DNA of 64,000 nt from Rheinheimera sp. A13L (GCF_000217935.1 NZ_AFHI01000007.1:1-64000), one strand, 5' to 3'. Shown: positions 43,563-54,165, counted from the first letter of the stretch. Notes: generated by a model not told the origin, from the sequence alone. Program-made: numbers and translations.

Positions 43563-46334
43563 TTGAAAAAAAACCAGTTAATGCAAAGCCCTAACGATAA
43601 GCGTCAGTATTTAGCGCTGACTTTAGCCAACGATCTGCCGGTGCTCTTAGTACACCAACAAGACGCAGAAAAAAGTGCTGCGGCTCTGACTGTGAATGTC
43701 GGACATTTTGACGATCCGGCCGAACGGCAGGGTTTGGCGCACTTTTTGGAGCATATGCTGTTTTTAGGCACTGAAAAATATCCGGACGCCGGTGAGTACC
43801 AACATTTTATTAATCATCATGGTGGCAGCCACAATGCCTGGACTGGCACCGAACACAGCAGCTTCTTCTTTGATATTGACACAGACTACTTTGAGCAGGC
43901 TTTGGACAGGTTTGCCGATATGTTTCGCGCGCCTTTGTTTCACGCCGATTATATCGAAAAAGAACGTCAGGCCATTGAAGCTGAGTTTTCACTCAAACTC
44001 AAAGACGACAGCAGAAGGATTTATCAGGTTCACAAAGAAACTGTGAATCCTGCCCACCCTTTTGCCAAATTTTCAGTCGGTAATTTACTGACCTTATGTG
44101 ATACACCAGAACAAAGTCTGCAACAGGCAGTGCAGCAGTTTTTTAAAAGCCAGTACGGCACCCGCCGTATGAGCTTGTGTCTGGTCTCGCCTTTGCCCTT
44201 GCAACAACTGGAACAGCTGGTTCATCAGTATTTTGATGCCTTACCCAATGAGGTTTGTGCCAAAGCGGCTTTGTCGCAGCCTTTGTATCTGGCAGAACAT
44301 CAGGCCCTGCAACTTGATATAGCACCTCACAAATTCAGTCAGCGGCTGGTGGCCAGTTTTGCCTTGCCTGATATCCAGCCCTGGTACAAATACAAGCTGA
44401 TTTCCTTTTTGGCACATTTGTTAGGTGACGAAGGCCCCGGCTCTTTACTGGCATTTATCAAAGACAACGGCTGGGTCAATCAGCTCAGTGCAGGCGGAGG
44501 CATAGACGGCAGCAACTATAAAGATTTCACTTTGTCGTTTGAGCTGACAGAACAAGGCGTATTTGCCAAAGAACAGATTATTGAAGCTTTGTTTGGTCAG
44601 TTGCAATTACTGCGTCAGTCGCCCTTCCCGGAGCATCTGTTTCTGGAACGTCAGCGTTTAGTGCAGTGGAGCTACTTATATCAGGAGCCCAGCACCGCCT
44701 TGCAAGGAGCCTGTGATTTATCCGTCAATATGCAGCATTATCCGGTGGATGATTATGTCTACGGTGACTACCGTATGGACTTGCCGCCCGAAGCTTTGTA
44801 CCGCGAACTGCTGGGGCATTTCAGACCAGACAATATGAGGGTGATGTTTATTGCCCCGGACATAAAAGCCAACCGGGAAGCGCGCTGGTATCAGACGCCT
44901 TATAGTGTGCAGCCTCTGCAGCAAAGCCAGCTAAGCCACTATTTACAGGCTAAAGTGCCAGCAAGCAGCCATCTGCCGCAAAGTAACCCTTATCTGGTGA
45001 CAGAGCTGAATTTATTGGCTGACGCCGATCATATGACCAAGCCAGTGTTAGTGGCGAAGGAAAGCGGTTTTAAGTTGTGGTTTAAAGCTGATACTGATTT
45101 TAAAACACCCAAAGGTCATATTTTTGTGCAGCTGAATTTACCCAACTGCATTGGTTCTGTGACTCAGATGGCCAGCAGCCGTTTGTGGCTGGAGTTGTTT
45201 CAGGATCAGATCAACGAAAGCTTTTATGCGGCAACCACTGCAGGTCTGACTTACCATTTGCATGTGCAGCATAACGGTATCAGTTTGCACAGCAGCGGCT
45301 TAGCAGGGAACCAGATTAAATTGGTGGCAGATCTGTTAGCTCAGATGGCCTTTTGTCAGTTTGATGAGCAGCGTTTTAATGAGATCAAACGTCAGTTAAT
45401 ACGACACTGGCAAAACCACAGCAAAAATAAACCTGTCTCGAAGTTATTCAGCCAGTTATCCTCTTTGTTGCAACCTTTGAACCCGGATATAGATCAACTG
45501 GCGGCGGCTTTACAACAACAAAGCTTCAGCGCATTTATGGAGTTTCACCAGCAACTGCTGAAACAAGTTCATCTGGAAGCTTTTATGTTGGGCAACTGGC
45601 GTAAAGCGGACGCAGAACAGTTAAGTCAGGCGTTAAAAGGTTGGTTGTCTGAACAGCAGCAAGGCGAAGCTTTACCTCGTCAGCGTTACAACACTCAAGG
45701 GATCGGGCCTGTGTGGGTCAAGGTGCCAGTTGAACACAGTGATCAGGCGCTGGTGATTTATTTACCTTCACGGCAAAAGCGGCCTGTGGACATGGCGCTT
45801 TTTATGTTGGCTAATCATTTACTCTCCCCCGAATACTTCCATGTACTGCGAACAGAGCAGCAGCTGGGTTATCTGGTAGGGACAGGTTATGTGCCAATGA
45901 ACCTGCTACCAGGTATAGCTTTTTATATTCAAAGCCCTGCGGCTTCATGCGCGGATTTATACCAGGCCACTTTGGCCTTTTATAAAAACTTTTTGTCTGA
46001 ACTTGAAGAGCTGGATGAAGACGAATTTGTGCAAATGAAACAAGGTCTGGCCACCCAAATAAAAGAGCGCGACAGCAGCTTAGGTTCCAGAGCAAAACGG
46101 CTATGGCTGGCGATTGGGCAAGGCGATCATCAGTTTGATTTAAATGAGCAAATTGAACTGGCGCTGGAGCAACTCAGTCTGACCGATTTTATCGCGTTTT
46201 TTTACCAGTTATTGGCAGCAGATTACGATGCCATTTTCCTCGCTACAGGAGATAAGCCGGATCACAGTCATTTAACTGAGCAAAACCCGTTCAACTTATT
46301 AGAGAAATTGTCTTTATTGTCGGAATGGCTTTGA
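43563..46334 (+). CDS. ptrA: M16 family zinc protease (protease III/insulinase-like)
   Basis: This 923-residue metalloprotease has the inverted zinc motif His60-FLE-His64 in AHFLEHMLFLGTEKYP, followed by the downstream glutamate in QAIEAEFSLK. It has four M16 domains and the late LRTEQQLGYLVGTGY motif. It lacks an obvious signal peptide, unlike periplasmic E. coli protease III, so it may be cytoplasmic; the gene symbol is tentative. The start is a TTG with GAGG eight bases upstream; the ATG at 43581 is an alternative. It is monocistronic. Confidence 0.9.
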   Translation: MKKNQLMQSPNDKRQYLALTLANDLPVLLVHQQDAEKSAAALTVNVGHFDDPAERQGLAHFLEHMLFLGTEKYPDAGEYQHFINHHGGSHNAWTGTEHSSFFFDIDTDYFEQALDRFADMFRAPLFHADYIEKERQAIEAEFSLKLKDDSRRIYQVHKETVNPAHPFAKFSVGNLLTLCDTPEQSLQQAVQQFFKSQYGTRRMSLCLVSPLPLQQLEQLVHQYFDALPNEVCAKAALSQPLYLAEHQALQLDIAPHKFSQRLVASFALPDIQPWYKYKLISFLAHLLGDEGPGSLLAFIKDNGWVNQLSAGGGIDGSNYKDFTLSFELTEQGVFAKEQIIEALFGQLQLLRQSPFPEHLFLERQRLVQWSYLYQEPSTALQGACDLSVNMQHYPVDDYVYGDYRMDLPPEALYRELLGHFRPDNMRVMFIAPDIKANREARWYQTPYSVQPLQQSQLSHYLQAKVPASSHLPQSNPYLVTELNLLADADHMTKPVLVAKESGFKLWFKADTDFKTPKGHIFVQLNLPNCIGSVTQMASSRLWLELFQDQINESFYAATTAGLTYHLHVQHNGISLHSSGLAGNQIKLVADLLAQMAFCQFDEQRFNEIKRQLIRHWQNHSKNKPVSKLFSQLSSLLQPLNPDIDQLAAALQQQSFSAFMEFHQQLLKQVHLEAFMLGNWRKADAEQLSQALKGWLSEQQQGEALPRQRYNTQGIGPVWVKVPVEHSDQALVIYLPSRQKRPVDMALFMLANHLLSPEYFHVLRTEQQLGYLVGTGYVPMNLLPGIAFYIQSPAASCADLYQATLAFYKNFLSELEELDEDEFVQMKQGLATQIKERDSSLGSRAKRLWLAIGQGDHQFDLNEQIELALEQLSLTDFIAFFYQLLAADYDAIFLATGDKPDHSHLTEQNPFNLLEKLSLLSEWL

Positions 46335-46388
46335 CAGTGCGGACAACATTAGTTAACGTGAATTGATATCCATTAAAAAAGTCTGACT

Positions 46389-48626
46389 GTGCGCCTTACT
46401 CCTGTTTTATTGCTGCCATTAAGCCTTGTTATCACTGCACCTTTGCCTGTGTTTGCCGCAGGTTGGGAGCAGTTGCAACCTTATGTGCTGACAGTCATAT
46501 CCGCCCTTTCTGTTGTTGCATTAACGCTGGCTCATCTGAGCATAGTGCGGATGCGGCGTTACCAGTCCAAACTGGAACAAAGCGAAGAACGTTTACGCTT
46601 GTCTTTATGGGGCAGCGGTGATGAGTTATGGGACTGGGATATGCTGGAAGGTCAGCTGTATCGCTCCAGTTCCTGGCATCAACCTTTGGAAAAACCGGGC
46701 GACAGTCAGCAGTTTCCACCCAATCGCTCTGAGATCCATCCACAGGATGTAGAAAGAGTCACCAGTTCACTGCAACAACATATGCATGGCATGACCCCCA
46801 TTTTTGAAGCCAGCTATCGCATTAAAGCGGCAAACGGCCAATGGGTTTGGGTTTTAGACCGTGGCAAAGTGGTGCAATTAAATGAACAAGGTCAGGCGAT
46901 ACGGATGACCGGCACTTTAAAAAACATTCAGCAATTAAAAGAAACCGAAGAGCGCTTAAGCCTGTTTGCCCGTTGCCTGGATAATATCTCAGACGCTGTG
47001 ATGGTCTGTGACACTAATTTTGCTTTACTGGAAGTCAACCCTGCTTTTGTCAGCATGACAGGCAAAAGCCGTGAATCGGTGTTGCATAGCGTATTTGAAC
47101 TTTGTCTCTACCCTGCCCGGTTTTTACATGAAATCCGTCAGGCGTTGTTAGAGCAAGGCTATTGGGCCGGTGAAATTGAAGATAAACGCCATAACGGCGA
47201 GTTATTTCAGGCTGAGCTGAGTTTTGATGTGATTAGAGACGAACTGGGTCAGGTGCAGCAATTTGTTGGTGTAGTGTCTGATATCAGTGAGCGGAAAAAA
47301 CGCGAAGCCGAATTAAATCGTTTAGCGGACACCGACACCTTGACAGGCTTACCCAACCGCGCCCGTTTTTCCAGCCACTTAACTCAACTGGTACGTGAAC
47401 AGGTAGAACATGCACTTTTGGTGTTCGATTTAGACAACTTCAAAAAAATTAACGACTCTCTCGGCCATGAACTTGGCGATACCTTGCTGTGCAAGTTGTC
47501 TGAACGTTTAAGCCTGTTCACCCGCTTTAAAGCCAAGTTGTATCGCTTAGGGGGGGATGAGTTTGCTGTAGTACTGGAGAACACCAATGATATTCACAGC
47601 ATTACCAGTTTAGCGAAAGACTTGCTGAAACAAATTAACCTGCCCTTTTTTATCGAACAGCACGAACTGGCGATCACCAGTAGTATTGGCATCGTTTTGT
47701 ATCCGGAAGATGGCCACGACCCTCAGGCGCTGCTTAGAAACGCAGATACCGCTATGTATCATGCCAAACACGAAGGCGCCAACCGTTACCTGTTTTTTAA
47801 TGATTCGATGAACAAACTGGCGGTCAAACGTTTGCAGGTGGAAAATCTGATCCGTCACGGCTTAAAAGAAGACTATTTCACTGTGTTTTATCAGCCAAAG
47901 ATGGACATAGTCACTGGTCAGCTGGTGGGTATGGAAGCTTTGGTACGTTTTATTACCCCGAAAAAAGGCTTAATCAGCCCGGCCTCTTTTATTCCGGTGG
48001 CAGAAGAAACAGGCCAAATTCTTGAAATTGGTGAAGTGGTTCTGCAAAAAACCTGCGAGGACGTCAAACGCTGGATAGATATGGGTCTGTTTCATGGCCG
48101 TGTCGCCGTCAACTTGTCAGCCAAGCAGTTTATGCTGCCGTTTTTATGTGAGCAAATAGATGACATTCTGCAGCGCTCTGAGTTGCCCTCTTACCATCTG
48201 GAGCTGGAAATCACCGAAGGCACAGTGATGCAATCGCCAACTCTGGCGATAGATACCATGAAAAAGCTGCGCGCCCGCGGTATTCATCTGGCGATGGATG
48301 ACTTTGGCACCGGCTATTCGTCCCTGGCTTATTTAAAACAGTTTCCGCTGAATACCTTAAAAATAGATAAAGCCTTTATCGACGATATGAATACGGCCCG
48401 TGGCCGCAATATGGTGGACACTATAGTCACCATAGCGCACAACCTGAACCTGACAGTAGTCGCAGAAGGGGTAGAGCAAGCTGAGCAGTTACAGCAGCTC
48501 AAGCAGCTGCGCTGTGAGATTATTCAGGGGTATTTCTATAGCAAGCCGTTGTCAGCCCACGACTTTGGTTTGTTCTTAAAACAACAGAAACAGCAAAAGC
48601 CAAAACTGACTGCAGTGACTGGTTAA
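46389..48626 (+). CDS. Membrane PAS-GGDEF-EAL cyclic-di-GMP enzyme
   Basis: This 745-residue signalling protein has a signal-like N-terminus and a membrane helix (about 28-52). Two PAS domains follow (about 60-190 and 190-305), then a GGDEF domain with an intact GGDEF at 388-392, and an EAL domain with Glu516-Ala-Leu, NLSAKQF, EITEG, DDFGTGYSSL and AEGVE. Both active sites look complete, so it may make or break c-di-GMP. No RxxD inhibition site precedes GGDEF. The start is a GTG without a clear ribosome site. No partner receptor gene is adjacent. Confidence 0.9.
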   Translation: MRLTPVLLLPLSLVITAPLPVFAAGWEQLQPYVLTVISALSVVALTLAHLSIVRMRRYQSKLEQSEERLRLSLWGSGDELWDWDMLEGQLYRSSSWHQPLEKPGDSQQFPPNRSEIHPQDVERVTSSLQQHMHGMTPIFEASYRIKAANGQWVWVLDRGKVVQLNEQGQAIRMTGTLKNIQQLKETEERLSLFARCLDNISDAVMVCDTNFALLEVNPAFVSMTGKSRESVLHSVFELCLYPARFLHEIRQALLEQGYWAGEIEDKRHNGELFQAELSFDVIRDELGQVQQFVGVVSDISERKKREAELNRLADTDTLTGLPNRARFSSHLTQLVREQVEHALLVFDLDNFKKINDSLGHELGDTLLCKLSERLSLFTRFKAKLYRLGGDEFAVVLENTNDIHSITSLAKDLLKQINLPFFIEQHELAITSSIGIVLYPEDGHDPQALLRNADTAMYHAKHEGANRYLFFNDSMNKLAVKRLQVENLIRHGLKEDYFTVFYQPKMDIVTGQLVGMEALVRFITPKKGLISPASFIPVAEETGQILEIGEVVLQKTCEDVKRWIDMGLFHGRVAVNLSAKQFMLPFLCEQIDDILQRSELPSYHLELEITEGTVMQSPTLAIDTMKKLRARGIHLAMDDFGTGYSSLAYLKQFPLNTLKIDKAFIDDMNTARGRNMVDTIVTIAHNLNLTVVAEGVEQAEQLQQLKQLRCEIIQGYFYSKPLSAHDFGLFLKQQKQQKPKLTAVTG

Positions 48627-48685
48627 AAAGGTCTTGGGGCTTTAGCCTGACCGCATCAATACCACAAAACGAAAAAAAGCAAAAA

Positions 48686-48737
48686 GGGGTCAGGTCTTGA
48701 ATTTTGCATCAAGATGCAAAATTCAAGACCTGACCCC
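48686..48737. repeat. Perfect 25-bp inverted repeat with 2-base loop
   Basis: The arms 48686-48710 and 48713-48737 are exact reverse complements and begin GGGGTCAGGTCTTG. The repeat sits between two convergent genes, four bases from the maoP stop. It may act as a transcription block, but the size and perfection suggest a REP-type or mobile origin. Confidence 0.95.
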
Positions 48738-48741
48738 AATA

Positions 48742-49089
48742 TTAATCTGCGTCGTTATCTACAAAGGAGAAGTCTTCTCCACCATCTGCAATACGCTTCT
48801 TACCAAACACGGTATGGAATTTGCGTTTTTCCTGCAAACGTTGTTTGTACTTTATCCAGACCTTTTCATACTGACTGGCTGCTTCCTGCTCGCCTTTGCA
48901 AACAGCGATAAAACGTTGCTCTTCTTCATTGACTGGCTGGCGTGAGCCTGCTTCCAGTTCCTGCATGGCGTTGCCATGTTTTTCCAGCAGATTACCCTCT
49001 GCCAGAGTAAAGCGCCCGGACCTGGTGAATCCCTTAGGGAAATTCTGGTCATCGAAAAAGCGACGGTTAGCGACAAAACTTTGCTGCAT
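48742..49089 (-). CDS. maoP: Macrodomain Ori protein MaoP (DUF413)
   Basis: This 115-residue protein matches the DUF413/YifE family: SFVANRRFFDDQNFPKGFTR, LLEKHGNAMQELE, VNEEEQRFIAVCKGE and RKFHTVFGKK. In E. coli MaoP acts with a chromosomal site (maoS) to organise the Ori macrodomain. The ATG at 49089 has AGAGGA eight bases upstream; a GTG one codon earlier is possible. The gene stands alone, and I did not identify a maoS-like site by eye. Confidence 0.92.
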   Translation of the reverse strand: MQQSFVANRRFFDDQNFPKGFTRSGRFTLAEGNLLEKHGNAMQELEAGSRQPVNEEEQRFIAVCKGEQEAASQYEKVWIKYKQRLQEKRKFHTVFGKKRIADGGEDFSFVDNDAD

Positions 49090-49325
49090 CACTTTTTTCC
49101 TCTAATTTTGTTGTCTCTACAGCTATCCGAATCAAACTGTGCGCAGTATGGTAAACAAAATCAGACTCGTCAAACAAAAATTTTGCTTTGTCAAAAGAAA
49201 TGATTTTACTTTGTAGCAGAAGCGGCATTTTGCTCAGAAAATAAACGCAACTGTTTGACGAATAACCTTTTTAACCAGGCCAAACTGCAAATTTCGATAC
49301 CTGAAGCATAGCGGAAAGGATCGGC

Positions 49326-49517
49326 TTAAAAGAAATTAGAAAAGCGACCAAAGGCACGGCGTAAGGTGAGTCTTTTGTGGTTATGAAACAAAGGCAGCAC
49401 CAGAGGTCCCAAACACAAAGCAGCCAGAGCCCAGCGTTTGGCCGCCATACCGGCACGTAAAGCCGCAATATAAATACTGACACTGCTCAGACAAAAAAGG
49501 CTCAGGACAAAGACCAC
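49326..49517 (-). CDS. Small two-helix membrane protein
   Basis: This 63-residue predicted protein has two hydrophobic segments (VFVLSLFCLSSVSIYIAAL and LAALCLGPLVLPLF) joined by a short basic loop, and a basic C-terminus (HKRLTLRRAF). A GTG at 49517 has AAAGGGGAG six bases upstream. An ATG six codons earlier (49535) has its ribosome site too close. The positive-inside pattern supports a real protein. No function recognised. Confidence 0.55.
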   Translation of the reverse strand: MVFVLSLFCLSSVSIYIAALRAGMAAKRWALAALCLGPLVLPLFHNHKRLTLRRAFGRFSNFF

Positions 49518-49641
49518 GTTATACTCCCCTTTCATGCTCCCGATTCAAAAACGGCCGCAGTATACCAGCCTGCTGAACGACTGACTGATAAAAATGCAGA
49601 AAAATACGCCGAAATTTCGATCACGCCTGAAAAAAAGACAC

Positions 49642-49676
49642 AAAAAACCGGCGCGCATCACAGATACAGCGCCGGT
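49642..49676 (-). terminator. Terminator of the oligopeptidase B-like gene
   Basis: The arms accggcgc (49647-49654) and gcgccggt (49669-49676) flank a 14-base loop. A T run follows on the minus strand (A run 49642-49647). Confidence 0.8.
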
Positions 49677-49686
49677 AAATTTCAGT

Positions 49687-51822
49687 TTAAGACTTCGGAC
49701 TTGCCGGCAGCAGAGACAAAATAAAAGCGTATTCATCGGCTATTTCAATCATACGCGAGAAGCGTCCTGATTTACCGCCATGACCCGCTTCCATGTTAGT
49801 ACGGAACAATAAAGGCTGTTGATCCGTTTTGATGGTACGCAGTTTAGCAACCCATTTAGCCGGCTCAAAATACTGCACCTGGGAGTCATGCAAACCTGTA
49901 GTCACCAACATAGCCGGATAAGCCTGCTTTTTTAGCTGATCATAAGGGGAATAAGACAACATATAGTCGTAATAGGCTTTTTGTTTGGGATTGCCCCACT
50001 CATCAAACTCATTGGTGGTCAGCGGAATAGACTCATCGAGCATAGTAGTCACCACATCTACAAAAGGCACATGAGCGACCAGACCACTGTATTTCTCCGG
50101 AGCCATGTTGGCGATAGCGCCCATTAATAAACCACCTGCACTACCCCCCATCGCAAAGACTTTATCTTTAGCTGCATATTTTTCAGTGACCAGATAATCA
50201 GTCACATCGATAAAGTCAGTAAAGGTATTGACCTTGTTCAATAGTTTGCCGTTTTCATACCAGGCACGGCCCATTTCCTGACCACCACGAATATGAGCAA
50301 TAGCGTAGACAAAACCCCGGTCAACCAAAGAGATCACTGTGCTGCGAAAGGATGGCGCGCTGGAGATGCCATAAGAGCCATAAGCGTACTGATACAAAGG
50401 TGCTGTGCCATCTTTTTTCAGGCCCTTTTTATACAACAGACTCACCGGAATTTTAGTGCCATCCTGAGCAGTCGCCCAGACGCGTTCCGTCTGATAATTG
50501 TTTTTATCAAAACCACCTAAAACTTCCTGCTCTTTCAACAAACGTTTTTCGCCTGTTTTCATATGCATTTCGTACACAGACGACGGAGTGGTCAAGGAGG
50601 TATAACGGTAGCGAAACCACTGACTATTTTGTTCTGGATTGTTATCTGTTTTTGCCACATAAGCGGCTTCATCGGATTCGACATACCGGGCTTTGCTTAA
50701 ATCAGACCATGGCATCAAACGCACTCTGTCCAGGCCATTGCTACGCTCGTTAATCACCAGATAGTCGGTAAATAACTGGAATGAATCAATAAACACATCA
50801 GGGTTGTGGGCCAGCAACGGCTGCCAACGGCTACGATCACCTATCTGGTCATCCTTCACTGTCATCAGACGGTAGTTAGGCGCATCCCAGTCGGTCATGA
50901 TCACCCAACGGTTATCTATATGCTCAACTTCGTATTTAAAATCGCGCTGACGAGGCGCTATGGAGGTAAATTTGCCAGACTTATCATCACTTTTCAGCAC
51001 CAGCATCTCGTTCGACACAGTGCTTTCCAGCCAAACGACTACGTACTGATCATCTGCACTGTTGCCAACCCCCATATAAAAACTGCTGTCTTTTTCTTCA
51101 TACAGCAACTCATCTTTCGTCACATCCTGACCCAGAGTATGACGGCGCACTTTGGTGCCTAATAAAGTTTGAGGATCTTTTTCGATATAAAACAGCTGAT
51201 TGTTGTCCGCTGACCAGGCTAAAGAGGCTGCGGCCCCTGTAATAACAGAGGGTAAGTCTTTGCCTGTTCGCAAGTCACGCACTTTGAGGTTGTAATTCCT
51301 ACGGCCACTGGTGTCTTCCGCATAGGCCAGCAGTTGCTGATTTGGACTGACCTGAAAATTGCCTATCTGGTAAAAATCTTTCCCCTGGGCCAGGCTGTTG
51401 ACATCCAGCATCACTTGCTCTGCACCACCAGCTTTGGGTTTACGTGCATAGATAGGATACTCTTTACCTTGCTCATAGCGGGTGTAATAGGAATAGTCCC
51501 CTTTGATGGCAGGGACTGTGCTGTCATCCTGTTTCACCCGGCCGATAATTTCATCCGCCAGGGTTTTATTCAGTGTTTTGTAGTGATCGGCATACTGCTG
51601 GTAATACTGGTTTTCGGCATTCAGGTAAGCTAGAACTTCAGGAGCCTGCCTTTTATCATCCCTTAACCAATAATAAGGGTCTTGCCTGTCGCCATGTTCT
51701 GATTTAACCACATAGGGTTTGGTTGGCGCGACAGGGGCTGTTGACGGCATAGCGGCCATCAGTTGGATACTGGTAAGCATGGCAACTCCATAACCAAGAA
51801 TACGGAACGGATTGGGCATCAT
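49687..51822 (-). CDS. Exported oligopeptidase B-like S9 peptidase
   Basis: This 711-residue prolyl oligopeptidase-family enzyme has an N-terminal signal-like segment, then the PYYWLRDD start of the S9A propeller. The catalytic domain has YQYAYGSYGIS, HIRGGQEMGRAWYE and the triad Ser561 in GGSAGG, Asp in GLHDSQV and His in EAGHGGKSGR. This is the oligopeptidase B pattern (cleavage after basic residues), here in an apparently exported version. ATG codons at 51822 and 51819 are both possible after AGAGAGA. Terminators lie on both sides. Confidence 0.92.
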   Translation of the reverse strand: MMPNPFRILGYGVAMLTSIQLMAAMPSTAPVAPTKPYVVKSEHGDRQDPYYWLRDDKRQAPEVLAYLNAENQYYQQYADHYKTLNKTLADEIIGRVKQDDSTVPAIKGDYSYYTRYEQGKEYPIYARKPKAGGAEQVMLDVNSLAQGKDFYQIGNFQVSPNQQLLAYAEDTSGRRNYNLKVRDLRTGKDLPSVITGAAASLAWSADNNQLFYIEKDPQTLLGTKVRRHTLGQDVTKDELLYEEKDSSFYMGVGNSADDQYVVVWLESTVSNEMLVLKSDDKSGKFTSIAPRQRDFKYEVEHIDNRWVIMTDWDAPNYRLMTVKDDQIGDRSRWQPLLAHNPDVFIDSFQLFTDYLVINERSNGLDRVRLMPWSDLSKARYVESDEAAYVAKTDNNPEQNSQWFRYRYTSLTTPSSVYEMHMKTGEKRLLKEQEVLGGFDKNNYQTERVWATAQDGTKIPVSLLYKKGLKKDGTAPLYQYAYGSYGISSAPSFRSTVISLVDRGFVYAIAHIRGGQEMGRAWYENGKLLNKVNTFTDFIDVTDYLVTEKYAAKDKVFAMGGSAGGLLMGAIANMAPEKYSGLVAHVPFVDVVTTMLDESIPLTTNEFDEWGNPKQKAYYDYMLSYSPYDQLKKQAYPAMLVTTGLHDSQVQYFEPAKWVAKLRTIKTDQQPLLFRTNMEAGHGGKSGRFSRMIEIADEYAFILSLLPASPKS

Positions 51823-51970
51823 TCTCTCTCTTTTTTGTGCTTGAGTTTAGTGATTAAAAACAACAAAACGTTAACACAGCCGCTGTTTTACAGCCAGAAC
51901 AGCGGCAGATAATGCGACGAATAAGATGTAACAAAACAAAACGACGCCAAGACAACAGATAAAATAAGCA

Positions 51971-52006
51971 AAAAAAAGGCTGCTATCGGACAGATAGCAG
52001 CCTTTT
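51971..52006 (-). terminator. Terminator of the fadIJ operon
   Basis: A perfect 14-bp stem (51974-51987 with 51993-52006) with a 5-base loop is followed by T residues on the minus strand. Confidence 0.9.
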
Positions 52007-52023
52007 CTGGAGCAAAGGATGGC

Positions 52024-54165
52024 TTAATAGAAAGTGGTATTTTGTTCTGCTTTTTCCAGCAACAGCTTGCTTGGGGCAAAACGTGCACCAAAACGGCTCT
52101 CAAAGCTACGCAGATGCGCTACTAAAGTGGCAGCACCCATTTGGTCGATGTAGCGGAACGGGCCGCCGAGAAACGGCGGGAAGCCGATGCCAAAGATGGC
52201 ACCTATATCACCATCGCGGGCACTGCTGATAATTCCTTCTTCTAAGCAGCGCACGGCTTCGTTCAGCATTTGCACCACGCAGCGCAGCGCTATTTGATCG
52301 CCGCCCAACTTAGCCGCAGGATTTAAACCCAGTATGGTATACACCGAAGCATCCACCTGCTTTTTGCCCTTAGCTTTGGCACCGTACAGATAAAAACCTT
52401 TTTCAGCTTTACGGCCTTTACGGCCATCGGCCAATAAACGGTCAAAGGCTGCTGGTGCGGCAAAACGCTCCCCCAGTTCTTTCAGCAGAATTGGGGAGAT
52501 TTTTGCGCCTACGTCTATACCCACTTCATCGAGCAAGGTAATAGGACCTACAGGGAAACCAAATTTCACCAGCGCTTTATCCAGCGCTTCCACAGGTTCA
52601 CCTTCGAGCAGTATATTGGCCGCTTCGTTCATATACAGTGCCAGAATACGGTTAACGTAAAAACCTGCGCCATCTTTAACAACGATAGGCGTTTTGCCTT
52701 GCTTACGGGCAAATGCCACAGTAGTTGCAATAGTTTCAGCCGAAGTTTTGTCATGCGCTATGACTTCAACCAATGGCATTTTATCCACAGGAGAGAAGTA
52801 ATGCAGACCAATCACATTTTCAGGCCGGGCCGCTTTAGCCGCAATTTGGCCTATTGGCAATGAACTGGTGTTACTGGCAAAAACAGTATGTTCTGAGCAA
52901 TTGGTTTCGATATCGGCGACCATTTGCTGTTTTAAGTTTAAGTCTTCAAATACAGCTTCCACCACTAAATCCACATCATGGAAACCGCTGTAATCTGTCG
53001 TACCCGTCAGCAAGGACATTTGCTTTTGCACTTCAGTCTTAGTGACAAAACGCTTACGCAGCTTTTTCTCCAGCAGGCTGTAGCTGTATTTCATTGCATT
53101 GGAAATACCCTGCTGGCTGATATCTTTAATCCGCACCGGCACACCTGCTTTAGTCGCAGTGACATTGGCGATACCACCGCCCATCAGACCGCCGCCTAAA
53201 ATAGCTGCTTTGTGCACTTTACGTGGCACCACATCCCCTGCACCAGTCTCTTTTTTCATCTGAGTGGTGGCAAAAAATAATGAACGTAAGGCTTTGGACT
53301 CGCTGGTCATGCAAAGCTCACCAAAAGCTTTGGCTTCCACATCCAGACCTTTATTAAAACCGCCATCCACGCCGGCTTTAATCGCCTTAAGGATTTTAAG
53401 CGGTGCCGGGTAATTGCCATGAGTTTTAGCTAAAGTTTGTTTTTCTGCCTGACTAAACACGATGGCGCGGCCAAAAGGTGTTTTTTCCAGCACTTTACCC
53501 ACAAAGTTCAGTTTGACGTCACGAGCTGCCGGTTTGCCTTTCAGCGCCAACTGCACTGCGGCCTCCAGCAAAATACTTTTAGGGACCACGGCATCGACTA
53601 AACCGATTTTTTTTGCCTGAGCAGCACGCAGCTGCTTGCCGGTTAAAATCATATCCAAAGCTTTTTGAATACCAACCAGACGAGGTAAACGCTGAGTACC
53701 ACCGCTGCCAGGCAATAAACCCAGCTGCACTTCAGGTAAACCCAGGACAGTTTTGTTGTCTGTAGTCGCAACACGGGCATGACAGGCTAACGCCAGTTCT
53801 AAACCACCACCTAAACAAGGGCCATGAATAGCAGCCACTAAAGGAATAGATAAAGCTTCGAGCTGGTTAAACACCAATTGACCCATGCGGCCAATATCTT
53901 CGGCTTGCTGTGCTGTAGTGCAACCATCCAGCATAGAAATATCAGCACCGGCGATAAAGGAATCCGGCTTGCCACTGATAATAACTAAACCTTTGATGTC
54001 TTTATTGTTTTTTATTTCACTGAGCAAAGATTTAATTTCATCAGCAAAAGCAGCCTTGAGCACATTCATGCTCTCGCCTGCCACATCCATGCTAATGACA
54101 CCAATCTGATCAGGGCGAATGCTTAAGCTAAAAGTTGATTTTGTATCGAGAGTCGGCTGGCTCAT
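52024..54165 (-). CDS. fadJ: Fatty acid oxidation complex alpha subunit FadJ
   Basis: This multifunctional beta-oxidation enzyme combines enoyl-CoA hydratase (about 1-190, with IAGADISML and [19 protein letters not shown]) and 3-hydroxyacyl-CoA dehydrogenase (from about 315, [18 protein letters not shown], then [30 protein letters not shown]). The 713 residues match FadJ length. The start overlaps the fadI stop by one base (TAATG), so translation is coupled. The fadI-fadJ order marks the FadIJ pair rather than FadBA. Confidence 0.95.
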   Translation of the reverse strand: MSQPTLDTKSTFSLSIRPDQIGVISMDVAGESMNVLKAAFADEIKSLLSEIKNNKDIKGLVIISGKPDSFIAGADISMLDGCTTAQQAEDIGRMGQLVFNQLEALSIPLVAAIHGPCLGGGLELALACHARVATTDNKTVLGLPEVQLGLLPGSGGTQRLPRLVGIQKALDMILTGKQLRAAQAKKIGLVDAVVPKSILLEAAVQLALKGKPAARDVKLNFVGKVLEKTPFGRAIVFSQAEKQTLAKTHGNYPAPLKILKAIKAGVDGGFNKGLDVEAKAFGELCMTSESKALRSLFFATTQMKKETGAGDVVPRKVHKAAILGGGLMGGGIANVTATKAGVPVRIKDISQQGISNAMKYSYSLLEKKLRKRFVTKTEVQKQMSLLTGTTDYSGFHDVDLVVEAVFEDLNLKQQMVADIETNCSEHTVFASNTSSLPIGQIAAKAARPENVIGLHYFSPVDKMPLVEVIAHDKTSAETIATTVAFARKQGKTPIVVKDGAGFYVNRILALYMNEAANILLEGEPVEALDKALVKFGFPVGPITLLDEVGIDVGAKISPILLKELGERFAAPAAFDRLLADGRKGRKAEKGFYLYGAKAKGKKQVDASVYTILGLNPAAKLGGDQIALRCVVQMLNEAVRCLEEGIISSARDGDIGAIFGIGFPPFLGGPFRYIDQMGAATLVAHLRSFESRFGARFAPSKLLLEKAEQNTTFY

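Noticed and set aside
49090-49325. A gene or RNA in the gap after maoP
   Set aside because: No supported frame, repeat or fold was seen on either strand; it probably holds only the maoP promoter.
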